A DNA stretch of 55,180 nt from an uncultured Veillonellaceae bacterium. GTDB lineage: Bacteria > Bacillota > Negativicutes > Selenomonadales > Selenomonadaceae. The position numbers and the translations under genes were made by a program. Below the pieces are notes generated by a model, which searched no databases, was not told the DNA's origin, and worked only from the letters and a program-made list of their open reading frames with translations. Positions 32,478 through 41,571 of this stretch are shown here, piece after piece. The stretch spans positions 1 to 55,180 of the forward strand of contig ONCF01000100.1 of assembly GCA_900316275.1 (NCBI GenBank). The letters are read 5' to 3'. How positions within the stretch are numbered: position 1 is the first letter of the stretch; every line of letters begins with the position of its first letter.

Positions 32478-33431
32478 CTACATATTTTTCATCAAGAACA
32501 ACAACGTCGGCACCAACGTTACTACGAAGATAGCGGGGAAAATGAACAAAACAAGTGGGAAGACAATCTTGACCGGGGCTTTCATAGCCTCGGCCTTGAC
32601 GTACTGGCGACGCCGCTCGCGGATGTTATCAGCCTGATTGCGCAGGGTCTTTCCCATGCTGGTACCGAGACGCTCAGCCTGTATCAGCGAGGTCATAAAG
32701 AGCGAAATGTCCTGCAGCTCGCAGCGCGCCGCCATATTTTTCATCGCTGTGCGCCGCACCATGCCCATGCGCACATCGTCCTGAAAATGGCGGAACTCAT
32801 CTATCAAAGCACCGTGCATGCGCGCGGTGATTTTCTCCAGCGAGGCATCAAACGACAAGCCAGCCTGCACGCTGACGCACAAAAGGTCCAGCACCTCCGG
32901 CAGTTCCTTCATGATTTGCTTCTGACGCTGCGCAATCATGCTCTTGATGGCCAGCAACGGCACGTACATGCCCACGAGGACGCTCACCGTCTCCAACGCT
33001 ACCATGCGGGGAAAGGCGAAGCCCTGCTTATCGGCATACAGCCAGACCAGTACAAAGCATAGCGCCCCGGAAACAAGCATCGAGCCAAATACGGCCCCTG
33101 GTGACAGCTGACGCGTCTTACCGGCCAGGACGATGCGGTGCTGCAGCCAGGCGCGCATCTCGACTGGCGTCAGCTGGTTAGCCAGCCGCTCAAAATAAGC
33201 ACTCAGGGGACGCAGGACGCGTTCCTTGAACGGGATATCTTTTTTATCCCGCGCACGCCCCGCCTGCTGCACCTGGGCCAGCTGCCCCTCACGCCTACGC
33301 AGCCGCGGCTGCTGGAGCTCCTGCAGACGCTGCTCCAGATGTTTTTGGGCGTGGTCCCGTCTATGCAGGAGTGCCCAGAGGAGCAAAAAGGCCGCGAGAC
33401 CCACGGCTACGGCACAAATGACACGCAACAT
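32478..33431 (-). CDS. tadC: Tad pilus inner-membrane platform protein TadC
   Basis: The product has 317 residues. It has a T2SSF (GspF-like) domain with TM helices at 1-22, about 115-135, 145-165 and 290-315. The cytoplasmic signature is KELPEVLDLLCVSVQAGLSFDASLEKI and LGTSMGKTLRNQADNIRERRRQYVKAEA, typical of TadC rather than TadB. With TadB it forms the platform driven by the TadA ATPase. Its ATG overlaps the tadA stop (TGATG), which indicates coupled translation. Confidence 0.9.
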   Translation of the reverse strand: MLRVICAVAVGLAAFLLLWALLHRRDHAQKHLEQRLQELQQPRLRRREGQLAQVQQAGRARDKKDIPFKERVLRPLSAYFERLANQLTPVEMRAWLQHRIVLAGKTRQLSPGAVFGSMLVSGALCFVLVWLYADKQGFAFPRMVALETVSVLVGMYVPLLAIKSMIAQRQKQIMKELPEVLDLLCVSVQAGLSFDASLEKITARMHGALIDEFRHFQDDVRMGMVRRTAMKNMAARCELQDISLFMTSLIQAERLGTSMGKTLRNQADNIRERRRQYVKAEAMKAPVKIVFPLVLFIFPAIFVVTLVPTLLFLMKNM

Positions 33432-34828
33432 CAGTACTCACTCCCTCCGTCACGGTCGATATCCGCATCCGCCTCGAAGAAGTCCTCCGGCAACTCGATA
33501 CCGCAGAGGGCGAACTTGTCGTAAAAGCTAGGTTTCAACCCGGTCGAAGCAAATTTACCGATGGATTTGCCGTTCTCATCAATGCCCGTCTGCACATAGC
33601 GGAACAAATCCTGCGTGGTAATGGTATTGCCCTCCATGCGCTGTACTTCCGTAATGTAGGTGATTTTACGGCTGCCATCACGGATACGCGACTGCTGGAT
33701 AATAAGGTCGATAGCCGAGGAAATCTGCTCGCGGATAGCCCGCACGGGCAAATCCAGGCCGCTCATGAGCACCATCGTCTCCAGGCGGGACAGGGCATCA
33801 CGCGGGCTGTTGGCATGCGCCGTCGTCAGCGAGCCATCATGACCCGTATTCATGGCCTGCAGCATGTCCAAAGCCTCGCCGCTGCGCACCTCACCGACGA
33901 TAATGCGGTCCGGACGCATACGCAGGGCGTTGCGCACGAGGTCGCGAATGGTAATCTGTCCCTTGCCCTCAATATTGGCCGGACGCGACTCCAGCGTCAC
34001 CACGTGGCGCTGCTGCAGGCGCAGCTCCGCCGCATCCTCGATGGTGACGATGCGTTCGCCCTCCGGGATAAAGGATGAAATGACGTTCAACGTCGTCGTT
34101 TTACCCGAGCCGGTGCCACCGGAGACGAGCACATTGACCCGCGCCTGTACGCAAGCACGCAGGAACTGCGCCATCTTGTGATCCATTGTGCCAAAAGAGA
34201 TAAGATTCTCGACCGTGAACGGCTTTTTCGAGAATTTACGAATCGTCAGGCACGGCCCTTTAAGTGACAACGGCGGGATGATGATGTTGACACGCGAGCC
34301 ATCCTCAAGACGTGCATCGACGAGCGGTGATGACTCGTCAATGCGCCGCCCAAGTGGAGCCAGAATGCGGTCCACGATGTGCATGAGATGATCATTATCA
34401 CGGAACTTCACCTTCGTGAGTTCCAGCTTGCCCATGCGCTCGACAAATACCTGTCCCGGTCCGTTGACCATAATCTCGGTAACGGTCTCATCCTGATGCA
34501 AGGACTCGATTGGCCCGAGGCCCAGCATGTCGTTAACGATATCATTGACCATCTGCGTGCGGTAGCCGCGCGGGATGGCAAAGGGGTCGTCATCGGCAAA
34601 CTGCTGGATATAACCGTTGATAATCTGCTCGACCTCGCGACGGTCCTGATTGCCCGCGAGCAGGATTTTCTGCTCCTCCGGAGTCATATCATCTATGATA
34701 CGCTGGTGCGCGCGCTGCTTGGCCAGCAGATAGGATTCCACTCCTGAGTCTTCTGCTGCCTGCGAAGCAAAGATACGCACCTGCTGGTTCGAGCCCTCAG
34801 GCCGCCCCAAACGCGTCAAAAGCGACAT
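33431..34828 (-). CDS. tadA: Tad pilus ATPase TadA/CpaF
   Basis: The product has 465 residues. This is the type II/IV secretion ATPase that powers pilus extension and retraction. Motifs: the CpaF N-terminal helical domain ([32 protein letters not shown]-like), [15 protein letters not shown], Walker [15 protein letters not shown], the Asp box [11 protein letters not shown], and the His box/Walker [38 protein letters not shown]. The C-terminal 60 residues include [12 protein letters not shown]. It is between tadE and tadC. Cytosolic hexamer. Confidence 0.95.
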   Translation of the reverse strand: MSLLTRLGRPEGSNQQVRIFASQAAEDSGVESYLLAKQRAHQRIIDDMTPEEQKILLAGNQDRREVEQIINGYIQQFADDDPFAIPRGYRTQMVNDIVNDMLGLGPIESLHQDETVTEIMVNGPGQVFVERMGKLELTKVKFRDNDHLMHIVDRILAPLGRRIDESSPLVDARLEDGSRVNIIIPPLSLKGPCLTIRKFSKKPFTVENLISFGTMDHKMAQFLRACVQARVNVLVSGGTGSGKTTTLNVISSFIPEGERIVTIEDAAELRLQQRHVVTLESRPANIEGKGQITIRDLVRNALRMRPDRIIVGEVRSGEALDMLQAMNTGHDGSLTTAHANSPRDALSRLETMVLMSGLDLPVRAIREQISSAIDLIIQQSRIRDGSRKITYITEVQRMEGNTITTQDLFRYVQTGIDENGKSIGKFASTGLKPSFYDKFALCGIELPEDFFEADADIDRDGGSEY

Positions 34829-34889
34829 AGATATTCAACTCCTCATCTTTATAGACACCGGTATAGTTTTACTTGCTGATAAAACAACA

Positions 34890-35348
34890 CTACTTGCCAG
34901 GATTGCCCTCCCAATACATACGATACGTAATGGCAAAATCCTTTTTGGCCGCCGTACCGATGAAATTTTTAAACACCTGATACAGACTGCTGCTGTTTTT
35001 ATCTGCGCTCTTGATATCCTCGTTTTCCTCGTTTATGACCACGACGACATCCTTATTAGTCTTGCTCTTGTCATTAGACTCCGCTGTAACCGTGAGCTTT
35101 TTAAGCCCGTACAGATTGGTGACCTGCTTATCCTTGATTTGCTTTTGATAAGTTGTCGCCAAATCCTTAAAAGCATCCTCACTGCTCGCCAGCGATGCCT
35201 CACGGGCACAGCTGCGTGCCGCACTATTCAGCATAAGATAATCCGAAAAAAAGAGGCCAAAGTAGACCAGGCCCCATAAAAGCAAAAAGAAAAAGGGCAG
35301 TATCAGCGCAAATTCCACTATCGACTGACCTTTTTGGAATTTACGCAT
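34890..35348 (-). CDS. TadE-like pseudopilin
   Basis: The product has 152 residues. It begins MRKFQKGQSIVEFALILPFFFLLLWGLVYFGLFF, the TadE pattern (G-Q-x-x-x-E-F before a hydrophobic helix), so it is likely processed by the prepilin peptidase after the Gly. The rest is a charged helical domain with NSAARSCAREASL. TadE-type pseudopilins initiate or cap the Flp fibre. GGGAGG stands 8 bases before the ATG at 35348; an adjacent ATG at 35351 is the alternative. Located between flp and tadA. Confidence 0.82.
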   Translation of the reverse strand: MRKFQKGQSIVEFALILPFFFLLLWGLVYFGLFFSDYLMLNSAARSCAREASLASSEDAFKDLATTYQKQIKDKQVTNLYGLKKLTVTAESNDKSKTNKDVVVVINEENEDIKSADKNSSSLYQVFKNFIGTAAKKDFAITYRMYWEGNPGK

Positions 35349-35376
35349 CATACTACCCTCCCAAGAAAAGAGCATT

Positions 35377-35553
35377 TTAGAATTGGCTGCTCAGGCTGTT
35401 GAATACATTACCAACTTTGTCGCGCAGACCGCCACCGTTAGCAATAGCAGCTGCCACTACCACTACGAAAGCCAGAATCAGTGCATACTCCACAATGCCC
35501 TGTGCTTTCTCCGACAGATAGCGTGCCTTCAGGTAATCAATGATCTCCAACAT
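35377..35553 (-). CDS. flp: Flp family type IVb pilin
   Basis: The product has 58 residues. It reads MLEIIDYLKARYLSEKAQG, then IVEYALILAFVVVVAAAIA, then a short hydrophilic tail (NGGGLRDKVGNVFNSLSSQF). The prepilin peptidase site is after Gly19, followed by the conserved Glu-Tyr of type IVb pilins, leaving a mature pilin of 39 residues with one helix. AAGGAGG lies 7 bases before the ATG. It is the only major-pilin candidate and sits between tadB and tadE, rather than at the head of the operon as is usual. Confidence 0.9.
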   Translation of the reverse strand: MLEIIDYLKARYLSEKAQGIVEYALILAFVVVVAAAIANGGGLRDKVGNVFNSLSSQF

Positions 35554-35630
35554 GATAATTCCTCCTTAATTAGTATATAATTATTTTTTATATGCACTCC
35601 TCTAAGAGGAGATACCATCTCTATTATAGC

Positions 35631-36614
35631 CTATACTTCGATATTTACAATACGGTTTATCACCCAAAAACCAATTATTTCCAAAATAATCGCGCCCACC
35701 ACGGCCATTTGTCCTAGGTCTTCAGTCATCAGCGGCTGCAGATACCCCGGATTGACGATGGAAAGTATCCCCGCCAGTCCCAAAGGTAACGCCGCCAAAA
35801 CTGCCCCAGAAGCTCGCCCCTGCGCTGTCAGGGCCTTGACCTCGCGTCGCATACGGATACGCTCGGCCACCGTCTCACTAATAGTATCAAGTATCTGCGA
35901 CAGATTGCCGCCCACCTGGCGCTGAATCAACACGGCCGTAACCACGAGGTTAAAATCGGTACTATTCACCCGCTGCGACATCTGTTCCAGCGCCTTATCC
36001 AGCGGCGTACCCAAACGGTTCGCGCGAATGATCTCGCCGAACTCACCGCCTATGGGGTCATCCATCTCCCGCGCGACCATTTCAATAGCCTGCATAAAGG
36101 AGAAGCCTGCGCGCAAAGCATTGGACACCATCGTAAGCATATCCCCCAGCTGATTAGCAAAGGCCTTCTGCCGCCGTTGGATAGCGAAATTCATGAGTAT
36201 GAGGCCGAGCAGTAAACCACCCGCCGCACCGGCTAAAGACCCCAACGGACTCCACAATATCAAACCGACCAGCAGACCGCCGAGCACAGCCAGCAGCAGC
36301 AGTCCCATCTGGAACTCTTTGCCCAGCAGGGGCCAGCCCGCCTGCTGCATCTTGAGGTCGTAATCTACCTTGAGATGCAGACCATTCCAGTTCTGAGCCA
36401 GCCGCCGTACCAGGGTAAAGGCATGCTCCTGCATGGATGCCTTTGTTGGCTGCAACGTATGCGCACTGCGCCTCCCCGCCTGCGGCCTGTCCAGGTGTGA
36501 GATGGTCTCTAAACGGGCTACGAGACGCTTTTCTTTTTGTTGACGGCCATGGATAACAGCATAACAGATAAGCAAACTGCCCAGCATGACCATCATGGCG
36601 ATGAATATTCTCAT
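35631..36614 (-). CDS. tadB: Tad pilus inner-membrane platform protein TadB
   Basis: The product has 327 residues. It has a T2SSF domain with TM helices at 1-20, about 105-140 and 270-325, and the TadB signature QLGDMLTMVSNALRAGFSFMQAIEMVAREMDDPIGGEFGEI followed by VNSTDFNLVVTAVLIQRQVGGNLSQILDTIS. It pairs with TadC as platform. Its ATG overlaps the tadZ stop (ATGA), so translation is coupled. The flp gene follows after 77 bases, room enough for an own promoter or processing site. Confidence 0.92.
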   Translation of the reverse strand: MRIFIAMMVMLGSLLICYAVIHGRQQKEKRLVARLETISHLDRPQAGRRSAHTLQPTKASMQEHAFTLVRRLAQNWNGLHLKVDYDLKMQQAGWPLLGKEFQMGLLLLAVLGGLLVGLILWSPLGSLAGAAGGLLLGLILMNFAIQRRQKAFANQLGDMLTMVSNALRAGFSFMQAIEMVAREMDDPIGGEFGEIIRANRLGTPLDKALEQMSQRVNSTDFNLVVTAVLIQRQVGGNLSQILDTISETVAERIRMRREVKALTAQGRASGAVLAALPLGLAGILSIVNPGYLQPLMTEDLGQMAVVGAIILEIIGFWVINRIVNIEV

Positions 36615-37738
36615 GGCTTATCCCACCGCAGATGATGATGTCCCATAATCTTCTCCGCCATGCGGTTGACGCTTTGCGCCAGCGCGCTGTCCGGCTCGAT
36701 ATCCACAGCCATGCTGCCGTTATTAGCCGCCTCGGAGACGACCTGATAAGCATTGGGGATGATGGCCTCGATAGGCTCGCCGAGCTGTGCCTCGAGCTGT
36801 TGCTGTTTGGCGATATCACAAGGCGTCACGCGGGTAAAGACCGGCTTGACGCGCGTGGCATAATCCGGCCAATCACGGAAAATCTCCAAAGCCCGGCGTG
36901 CATGCTGCATTTCGTAAGCATCATTGATCATCGTGACCACATAGGTTGTATCTGAGAGCTCCGCCGCCGCAATGGACGTTGGATTGAAGCCTGGCGGTAC
37001 GTCTATGAGCACGTAGTGGAACAGGTTGCGTGCCATGCGGATGACGTTCTCAAAGCCCTCGATAGACACCCGGTCGATGAGGTTCGGCGCCGTCGTGCCG
37101 CAGAGCACATGCACGTATTTATTCACCGGTGCGAAATAGTTATGCAACGTGACCGGCGACATAAAGCGTATCTCATGCACTGCCTCCACAATCGTTGCCT
37201 GCGGCTTCAGATTGAAGAATGCCATCATATCGCCGAACTGCAAATCGGCGTCGATGATGCCCACCTGCTCGTGCGTGCGTCGCCCGAGCGCCATCGCGAG
37301 GTTGGCGATGAGTGTCGTCTTGCCGCTCTTGCCCTTGGGGCTGAAGAACGTCATGACATGCGAGGATACCTCCATACCACTCTTGGCGAAGGTCTCAACA
37401 GACTCCTTGAGCTCCTCCGAGGTAAAAGGCTTGATGATAAAGCCCTTGGCGCCCGCCTGCACCATACTGCTGACACCCTCGGCCTGCGAGCGCTCGCTCA
37501 TGCAGATAATCGAGGCATCGGTAAAGACCTTGGTAAAGCGCTCCATGAGCATGGCACCGTTCTGGTTGTCGATATTGAGCAGGATAATATTCGGTTTGAA
37601 CATCATGCCCTGACCGAGGGCATCATTGGCGCTCTGATAACGGGCGACGAGTTGGAATCCCTCAGCCCCCTGTACTGCCTGCGAGAGCTGCTCCAGGAGC
37701 AGGCGGTCGTTCTCAATCAACATGACGCGATAAGCCAA
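36611..37738 (-). CDS. tadZ: TadZ/CpaE-like ATPase with degenerate receiver domain
   Basis: The product has 375 residues. Residues 1-120 form a response-regulator receiver fold (YRVMLIENDRLLLEQL, IILLNIDNQNG, GAKGFIIKPFTSEEL). The phospho-acceptor position reads LLNID instead of LLDI, so Asp is replaced by Asn; the lysine (IIKPF) stays. The MinD/ParA-type ATPase follows with the deviant Walker A SPKGKSGKTTLIANLA, IDADLQFGDMMAFFN and VLIDVPPGF. TadZ places the pilus at its cell site. The start is TTG (37738) with GGAGTGAGG before it; the alternative ATG five codons later has no such site. Forms a pair with the next ATPase gene. Confidence 0.88.
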   Translation of the reverse strand: MAYRVMLIENDRLLLEQLSQAVQGAEGFQLVARYQSANDALGQGMMFKPNIILLNIDNQNGAMLMERFTKVFTDASIICMSERSQAEGVSSMVQAGAKGFIIKPFTSEELKESVETFAKSGMEVSSHVMTFFSPKGKSGKTTLIANLAMALGRRTHEQVGIIDADLQFGDMMAFFNLKPQATIVEAVHEIRFMSPVTLHNYFAPVNKYVHVLCGTTAPNLIDRVSIEGFENVIRMARNLFHYVLIDVPPGFNPTSIAAAELSDTTYVVTMINDAYEMQHARRALEIFRDWPDYATRVKPVFTRVTPCDIAKQQQLEAQLGEPIEAIIPNAYQVVSEAANNGSMAVDIEPDSALAQSVNRMAEKIMGHHHLRWDKP

Positions 37739-37743
37739 CTACC

Positions 37744-38586
37744 TCACTCCTTCCCACCGAACAGGCGGCTGAAGAAACCGCCGTCCGCCTGTTGCTGTGG
37801 CTGCTCGTAGTCATCGACATACTCCTGGTTCGTAGAGCGATAGACGAGCTCACGCAACGCCGCCCCCAGCTCCGTACGCTCGGCATTGAGCACCAGCGGC
37901 ACGCCGCTCTTGATAGACTGGCTGGCCGCACGGAAATCATTGGGCAGAATGTGGTAAAAACGCTCCCCCAGTGTCTTTTCCACCATCTCCAGCGAAATAT
38001 CTGTCTGCGAGTCGCTGCGGTTCAGCACAATGCGCAATTTATTGCGGTCGTAGTGCAGATTTTTCAGCGTCTCATTGCCAATGCTCATATTTTTGATGGT
38101 CGGGAAGAAATCGCGGATGCCGAGGAAAATCACCACCGTACTCATATCCAGCACAGCCAGGTTCAGTTCGCTGAACATCGACGTTGTATCGACGACGATG
38201 TAGTCAAACAGGCTCTGCAAATGCTGCAGCATGATTTTCATGGGCTGCGTCCTGATATTATAGGCCTCATCCAGTTGGAGCGGAGCCGCCATCACATAGA
38301 AACCGGCCGCCTCATGCTCATAGGGCGTGAGGTAGTCCTCCACGTGGCAGTCCGCGCCCTCCGTAGCCATGCCCTGCTGGACATCTGCCACGGTATTCTC
38401 TGGCATAATCTGCAAATAGTTGCAGACATCGCCGAACTGCAAATCGAAATCCACGAGGCAGACGCGATACCCCTCCCGGGCCAGTTCCGCCGCCGTATTC
38501 GTGCCCACGAGCGTCTTGCCTACGGCCGAAGCCGTACTGAAAAACGTAATTATAGCACCATTGATGGTCTCCTGTGCCTCAGCCAC
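37744..38586 (-). CDS. second CpaE/MinD-like ATPase of the Tad locus
   Basis: The product has 280 residues, with a MinD-type ATPase and no receiver domain. The P-loop FFSTASAVGKTLVGTNTAAEL keeps GKT but lacks the first lysine of the deviant Walker A (Ser/Ala in place of KGG), which in MinD/ParA contacts the partner subunit. VCLVDFDLQFGDVCNYLQI and DYIVVDTTSMFSELNL are the A-prime and B motifs. It lies 5 bases before tadZ, so the two probably form a heteromeric pair, one intact and one altered. The C-terminus ends in a Gln-rich linker and GGFFSRLFGGKE, a possible membrane-binding amphipathic helix. Confidence 0.82.
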   Translation of the reverse strand: MAEAQETINGAIITFFSTASAVGKTLVGTNTAAELAREGYRVCLVDFDLQFGDVCNYLQIMPENTVADVQQGMATEGADCHVEDYLTPYEHEAAGFYVMAAPLQLDEAYNIRTQPMKIMLQHLQSLFDYIVVDTTSMFSELNLAVLDMSTVVIFLGIRDFFPTIKNMSIGNETLKNLHYDRNKLRIVLNRSDSQTDISLEMVEKTLGERFYHILPNDFRAASQSIKSGVPLVLNAERTELGAALRELVYRSTNQEYVDDYEQPQQQADGGFFSRLFGGKE

Positions 38587-38606
38587 GCGTCATCCCTCCT
38601 ATCAGT

Positions 38607-40232
38607 TCATTCCTGTGCCTGACTATCTGTTGCCGGCAAGACACTCTGGTTTAAATATTTGCCGAGCAGCGAACCATCCTGCTCGCTCAGCTTACTGCCA
38701 GTCTTCTTGGCAGATGCCTGCTTATTTTTTTCCTGTTGCTCCGCCGTTTTTTCCACCTGCTCTGGATGGTTTAAATCCACCTGGTACAGCGCCTGGTCCT
38801 CATGACGCTTATCCTGGTAAGCCTCATACATATCCTTACGCATCTTCGTCGGTGTCGTCTCATTGACCACGCGCGGCGTGATAAGAATCAACAATTCAGT
38901 CTTTTGTCTTGTCTTTTCGTGATATTTAAACAAACTTCCCAAAACCGGTATCTTGCTTAGTAATGGAACACCGTTGACGCTATCAGCATCATCTGAGTTC
39001 ATGAGTCCAGCAATAGCCATCGTCATACCCGAAGGAATATTAACCATTGTCACCGCAGAGCGTGTAGCTATTCCTGGCATATTATATCCACTGGAGGTAA
39101 CGGAATTTTGCCAATCTATTCGGCTAACGCCAGCGAAAAGCTTAGCTGTGACATTGCCATCACGGTCTACTTCAGGGCGCAGTAATTTAAGCTGCACACC
39201 GAAAGGTTTGAACTCTACTGACACACCACCATTACCATCTGAGACAGGATATGGAATTTCACCACCAATCAGAATTCCCGCATTTTTACCACTCATAGTT
39301 GTAATATTTGGCTGAGAAATAATACGCGCCTTTCCATTTTCCACCAATGCATGAACACGCATATTTAAGTCTGAAAAATGCGTATAGAGCCAATTACGTG
39401 AATACCAATGAGATCCCTTAGATCGCGTATTATAGTTATCATGTCCTGAACCATTTGTAGAGCTTTGACTGCCGCTAGATGTCCCTGATGTAGTAGTATC
39501 GCTTGAACCATATTTAGTACCATCACCTATGGTATAGATGCCCGGGCTATTAACGCTAGCACCATACTCTATACCAATATTTTTTACATCAGAGCTATTG
39601 ATTTCAATAATCTCTGCTTCTACATTGATCTGGTCAGGATTCTCTAATTCAAGTAAATTAATAACATTAGGATCTGACCATTCCCCATCGTCATTGGGTA
39701 ATTCCAATTCATTTTTTTCTTCACCGCTAGTTTTTGTATTACCTATACTGGATGTCTGTTCTCTTTTATTATCACCGTTAGATTTTGCAACATACATAGC
39801 AGCAATTTTAGCTGCCATTTCTTTCTCGCGCTGGTTCATCACCGTACCACGCAGGAGAATTTTATCGCCAACCTTTTCCACCTTGACATTCGGCAAGCCA
39901 ATTGCCTTTTGGATAACAGCTGCTAAATTTGAATCGACCGGTGATACACTTACCGTGAATTCTTGGCGCATGCCGTTGACCGTCCATACGGTAAGGCTCG
40001 TAGATCCACTCGCGAGAGCAACAATATTGATGGCATGCTTGTTGATAACCTTTACATCCGCAATTTTCGGATTGGTAACAGCCACGCGTTTGATGGCACT
40101 CTGTTGCGGCATATAATAAGATTGATTGACCTCTAGCCAGATTGGCTGCACATAGGCATAGGCGGGCAGCGTTGAAACAGCTACTACCGCAGCTGTGGTA
40201 AGGGCAGAGGCCAAATATTTCTTGTTAAACAT
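38607..40232 (-). CDS. Tad pilus outer-membrane secretin (RcpA/CpaC)
   Basis: The product has 541 residues. Signal peptide 1-26 (cut AYA|YVQ). An N0-like/pilus-retraction domain (about 30-110: LEVNQSYYMPQQSAIKRVAVTNPKIADVKVINKHAINIVALASGSTSLTVW), a BON-type segment (VEKVGDKILLRGTVMNQ), then a Ser/Gly/Asn-rich insertion, and the secretin core (MSGKNAGILIGGEIPYPVS, VQLKLLRPEV, TRSAVTMVNIPSGMTMAIAGLM, KIPVLGSLFKY, ELLILITPRVV). It shows that the cell has an outer membrane. Start at 40232; the region upstream (GGAGGGCGG) is slightly distant at 11 bases. Two bases after cpaB. Confidence 0.92.
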   Translation of the reverse strand: MFNKKYLASALTTAAVVAVSTLPAYAYVQPIWLEVNQSYYMPQQSAIKRVAVTNPKIADVKVINKHAINIVALASGSTSLTVWTVNGMRQEFTVSVSPVDSNLAAVIQKAIGLPNVKVEKVGDKILLRGTVMNQREKEMAAKIAAMYVAKSNGDNKREQTSSIGNTKTSGEEKNELELPNDDGEWSDPNVINLLELENPDQINVEAEIIEINSSDVKNIGIEYGASVNSPGIYTIGDGTKYGSSDTTTSGTSSGSQSSTNGSGHDNYNTRSKGSHWYSRNWLYTHFSDLNMRVHALVENGKARIISQPNITTMSGKNAGILIGGEIPYPVSDGNGGVSVEFKPFGVQLKLLRPEVDRDGNVTAKLFAGVSRIDWQNSVTSSGYNMPGIATRSAVTMVNIPSGMTMAIAGLMNSDDADSVNGVPLLSKIPVLGSLFKYHEKTRQKTELLILITPRVVNETTPTKMRKDMYEAYQDKRHEDQALYQVDLNHPEQVEKTAEQQEKNKQASAKKTGSKLSEQDGSLLGKYLNQSVLPATDSQAQE

Positions 40233-40233
40233 A

Positions 40234-41268
40234 TCAGTTACCGCCCTCCAGCTTACTTTCCGTGCCACGGATAACCTCGATACCATCATCCAACGCAGGG
40301 GTCTGAGTCACCTGACTGCTGACCGCAGCCGACTGGGCCGCAGTTGGTGGCGTATAGCTGGCTACAGGCGCAGATGCTGGCGCATTATTTGCTACCTGCT
40401 GAGCTGCTGGTTGCGGTGTCTCGCCCGTCACCGTCCGATATTCTGTGTCAATGGTAAAGACATCATCCGGCACGACCGGGCGCAGCACAAGATACACGGT
40501 GCCCGTCTGCGACTCCACGGCCAGTTTCAGCGCCTCCTCCGAGGTCAGCGCCAACGTGGCTGTAGCCATACCTTCTTTAGAGGCATTCGCACTGGCATTG
40601 CCACCGGCCTTGTCTTTATCGTCTTTTTTATCTTTGTTGTCCTTGTTATTGCCATTATTAGACTGTACCTCTGCCGTCTCGGCCGACTTGTTGATGCCTA
40701 GCAACAGGACGTTCTGCAGGAGTATCTCACCGGAGACATTATTACTCTGCTTGTTGTTGCGCACAATCATCACGTCGACATAGTCGCCCGGTTTCGCAAA
40801 GCCCGCGATGCCGGTGATATCCGAGATGCCCACCGAGATAGCGCGGCAATCAGGCGGGATTAACCCCGCAAACCCAGCCAAGCGCGGGTCCGTGACAATC
40901 TTTTTATTCGTCAGGATATCGCCCTCCTGAATGGGCACATTGGCCGGTTTATCCACGGCCTCACTGATGCTCTGCATCGCGCCACTGGGAACAGCATTCT
41001 GCGGCATATCCACAAGCTTCAGCATGCTTTCCTTAATGACCGTGCGTTGCGGGATGTCCTGCTTGGCGACAACAACCTGTACTGTGGGCATCGGCTCCAC
41101 CTTTTTTCCTTCCTCACTGTTGGGTAAAAGGAAGAATGTCAAACAAGCGATAAAAAAGCAAAAGGCACCCGCTAATACATAGAGCTGCGTCTGATTTAAT
41201 TTTCTACCGCCAGACGCATTTCTGCCAAACAATGCGCTCAACCGAGGCAGCTTTGGTTTTCTCAACAT
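40234..41268 (-). CDS. cpaB: Flp pilus assembly protein CpaB/RcpC
   Basis: The product has 344 residues. A basic N-terminus and one TM helix (about 27-48: QLYVLAGAFCFFIACLTFFLL), then an SAF/BON-like domain (VVVAKQDIPQRTVIKESMLKL, IQEGDILTNKKIV, CRAISVGISDITGIAGFAKPGDYVDVMIV), a low-complexity Asn/Lys/Asp segment (about 205-225) and an Ala/Pro/Thr-rich tail. CpaB supports the secretin in the periplasm. It is the first gene of the operon; start at 41268 because GAAGG lies before it, and the longer frame to 41394 has no ribosome site. Confidence 0.9.
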   Translation of the reverse strand: MLRKPKLPRLSALFGRNASGGRKLNQTQLYVLAGAFCFFIACLTFFLLPNSEEGKKVEPMPTVQVVVAKQDIPQRTVIKESMLKLVDMPQNAVPSGAMQSISEAVDKPANVPIQEGDILTNKKIVTDPRLAGFAGLIPPDCRAISVGISDITGIAGFAKPGDYVDVMIVRNNKQSNNVSGEILLQNVLLLGINKSAETAEVQSNNGNNKDNKDKKDDKDKAGGNASANASKEGMATATLALTSEEALKLAVESQTGTVYLVLRPVVPDDVFTIDTEYRTVTGETPQPAAQQVANNAPASAPVASYTPPTAAQSAAVSSQVTQTPALDDGIEVIRGTESKLEGGN

Positions 41269-41571
41269 CCCTGCCAGCCTTCTCTCATAGTATATGTAAA
41301 AAACATTCGCGACTGAAATAAAGAGCCTGACCGATGCAGCTATGCGCCACTTACGGCTCCCATCCCTTAATATTTTAGCCAAAATTAGGACCACTGTCCA
41401 TATAATATTGGCAAAATCACTAAAAAAATGTAAAATATAAGCAGGAATTTTGCCTTATTAGTAGCGCATTGTCAAAAAATCACACAAAAGCTACTGTGAT
41501 AAGAACATACCAATCATAAATCAACACTATCAACAATTTTTTCTCTAACGAATTTTGGGAGGTTTTCGCCG
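41269..41571. other. divergent control region of the Tad locus
   Basis: A 303-base AT-rich gap between cpaB (minus) and the prepilin peptidase (plus). Candidate AT-rich -10 elements are present on both strands (for example TATTAT near 41405 on the minus strand), but I see no -35/-10 pair that I would trust and no clear dyad. Confidence 0.4.
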
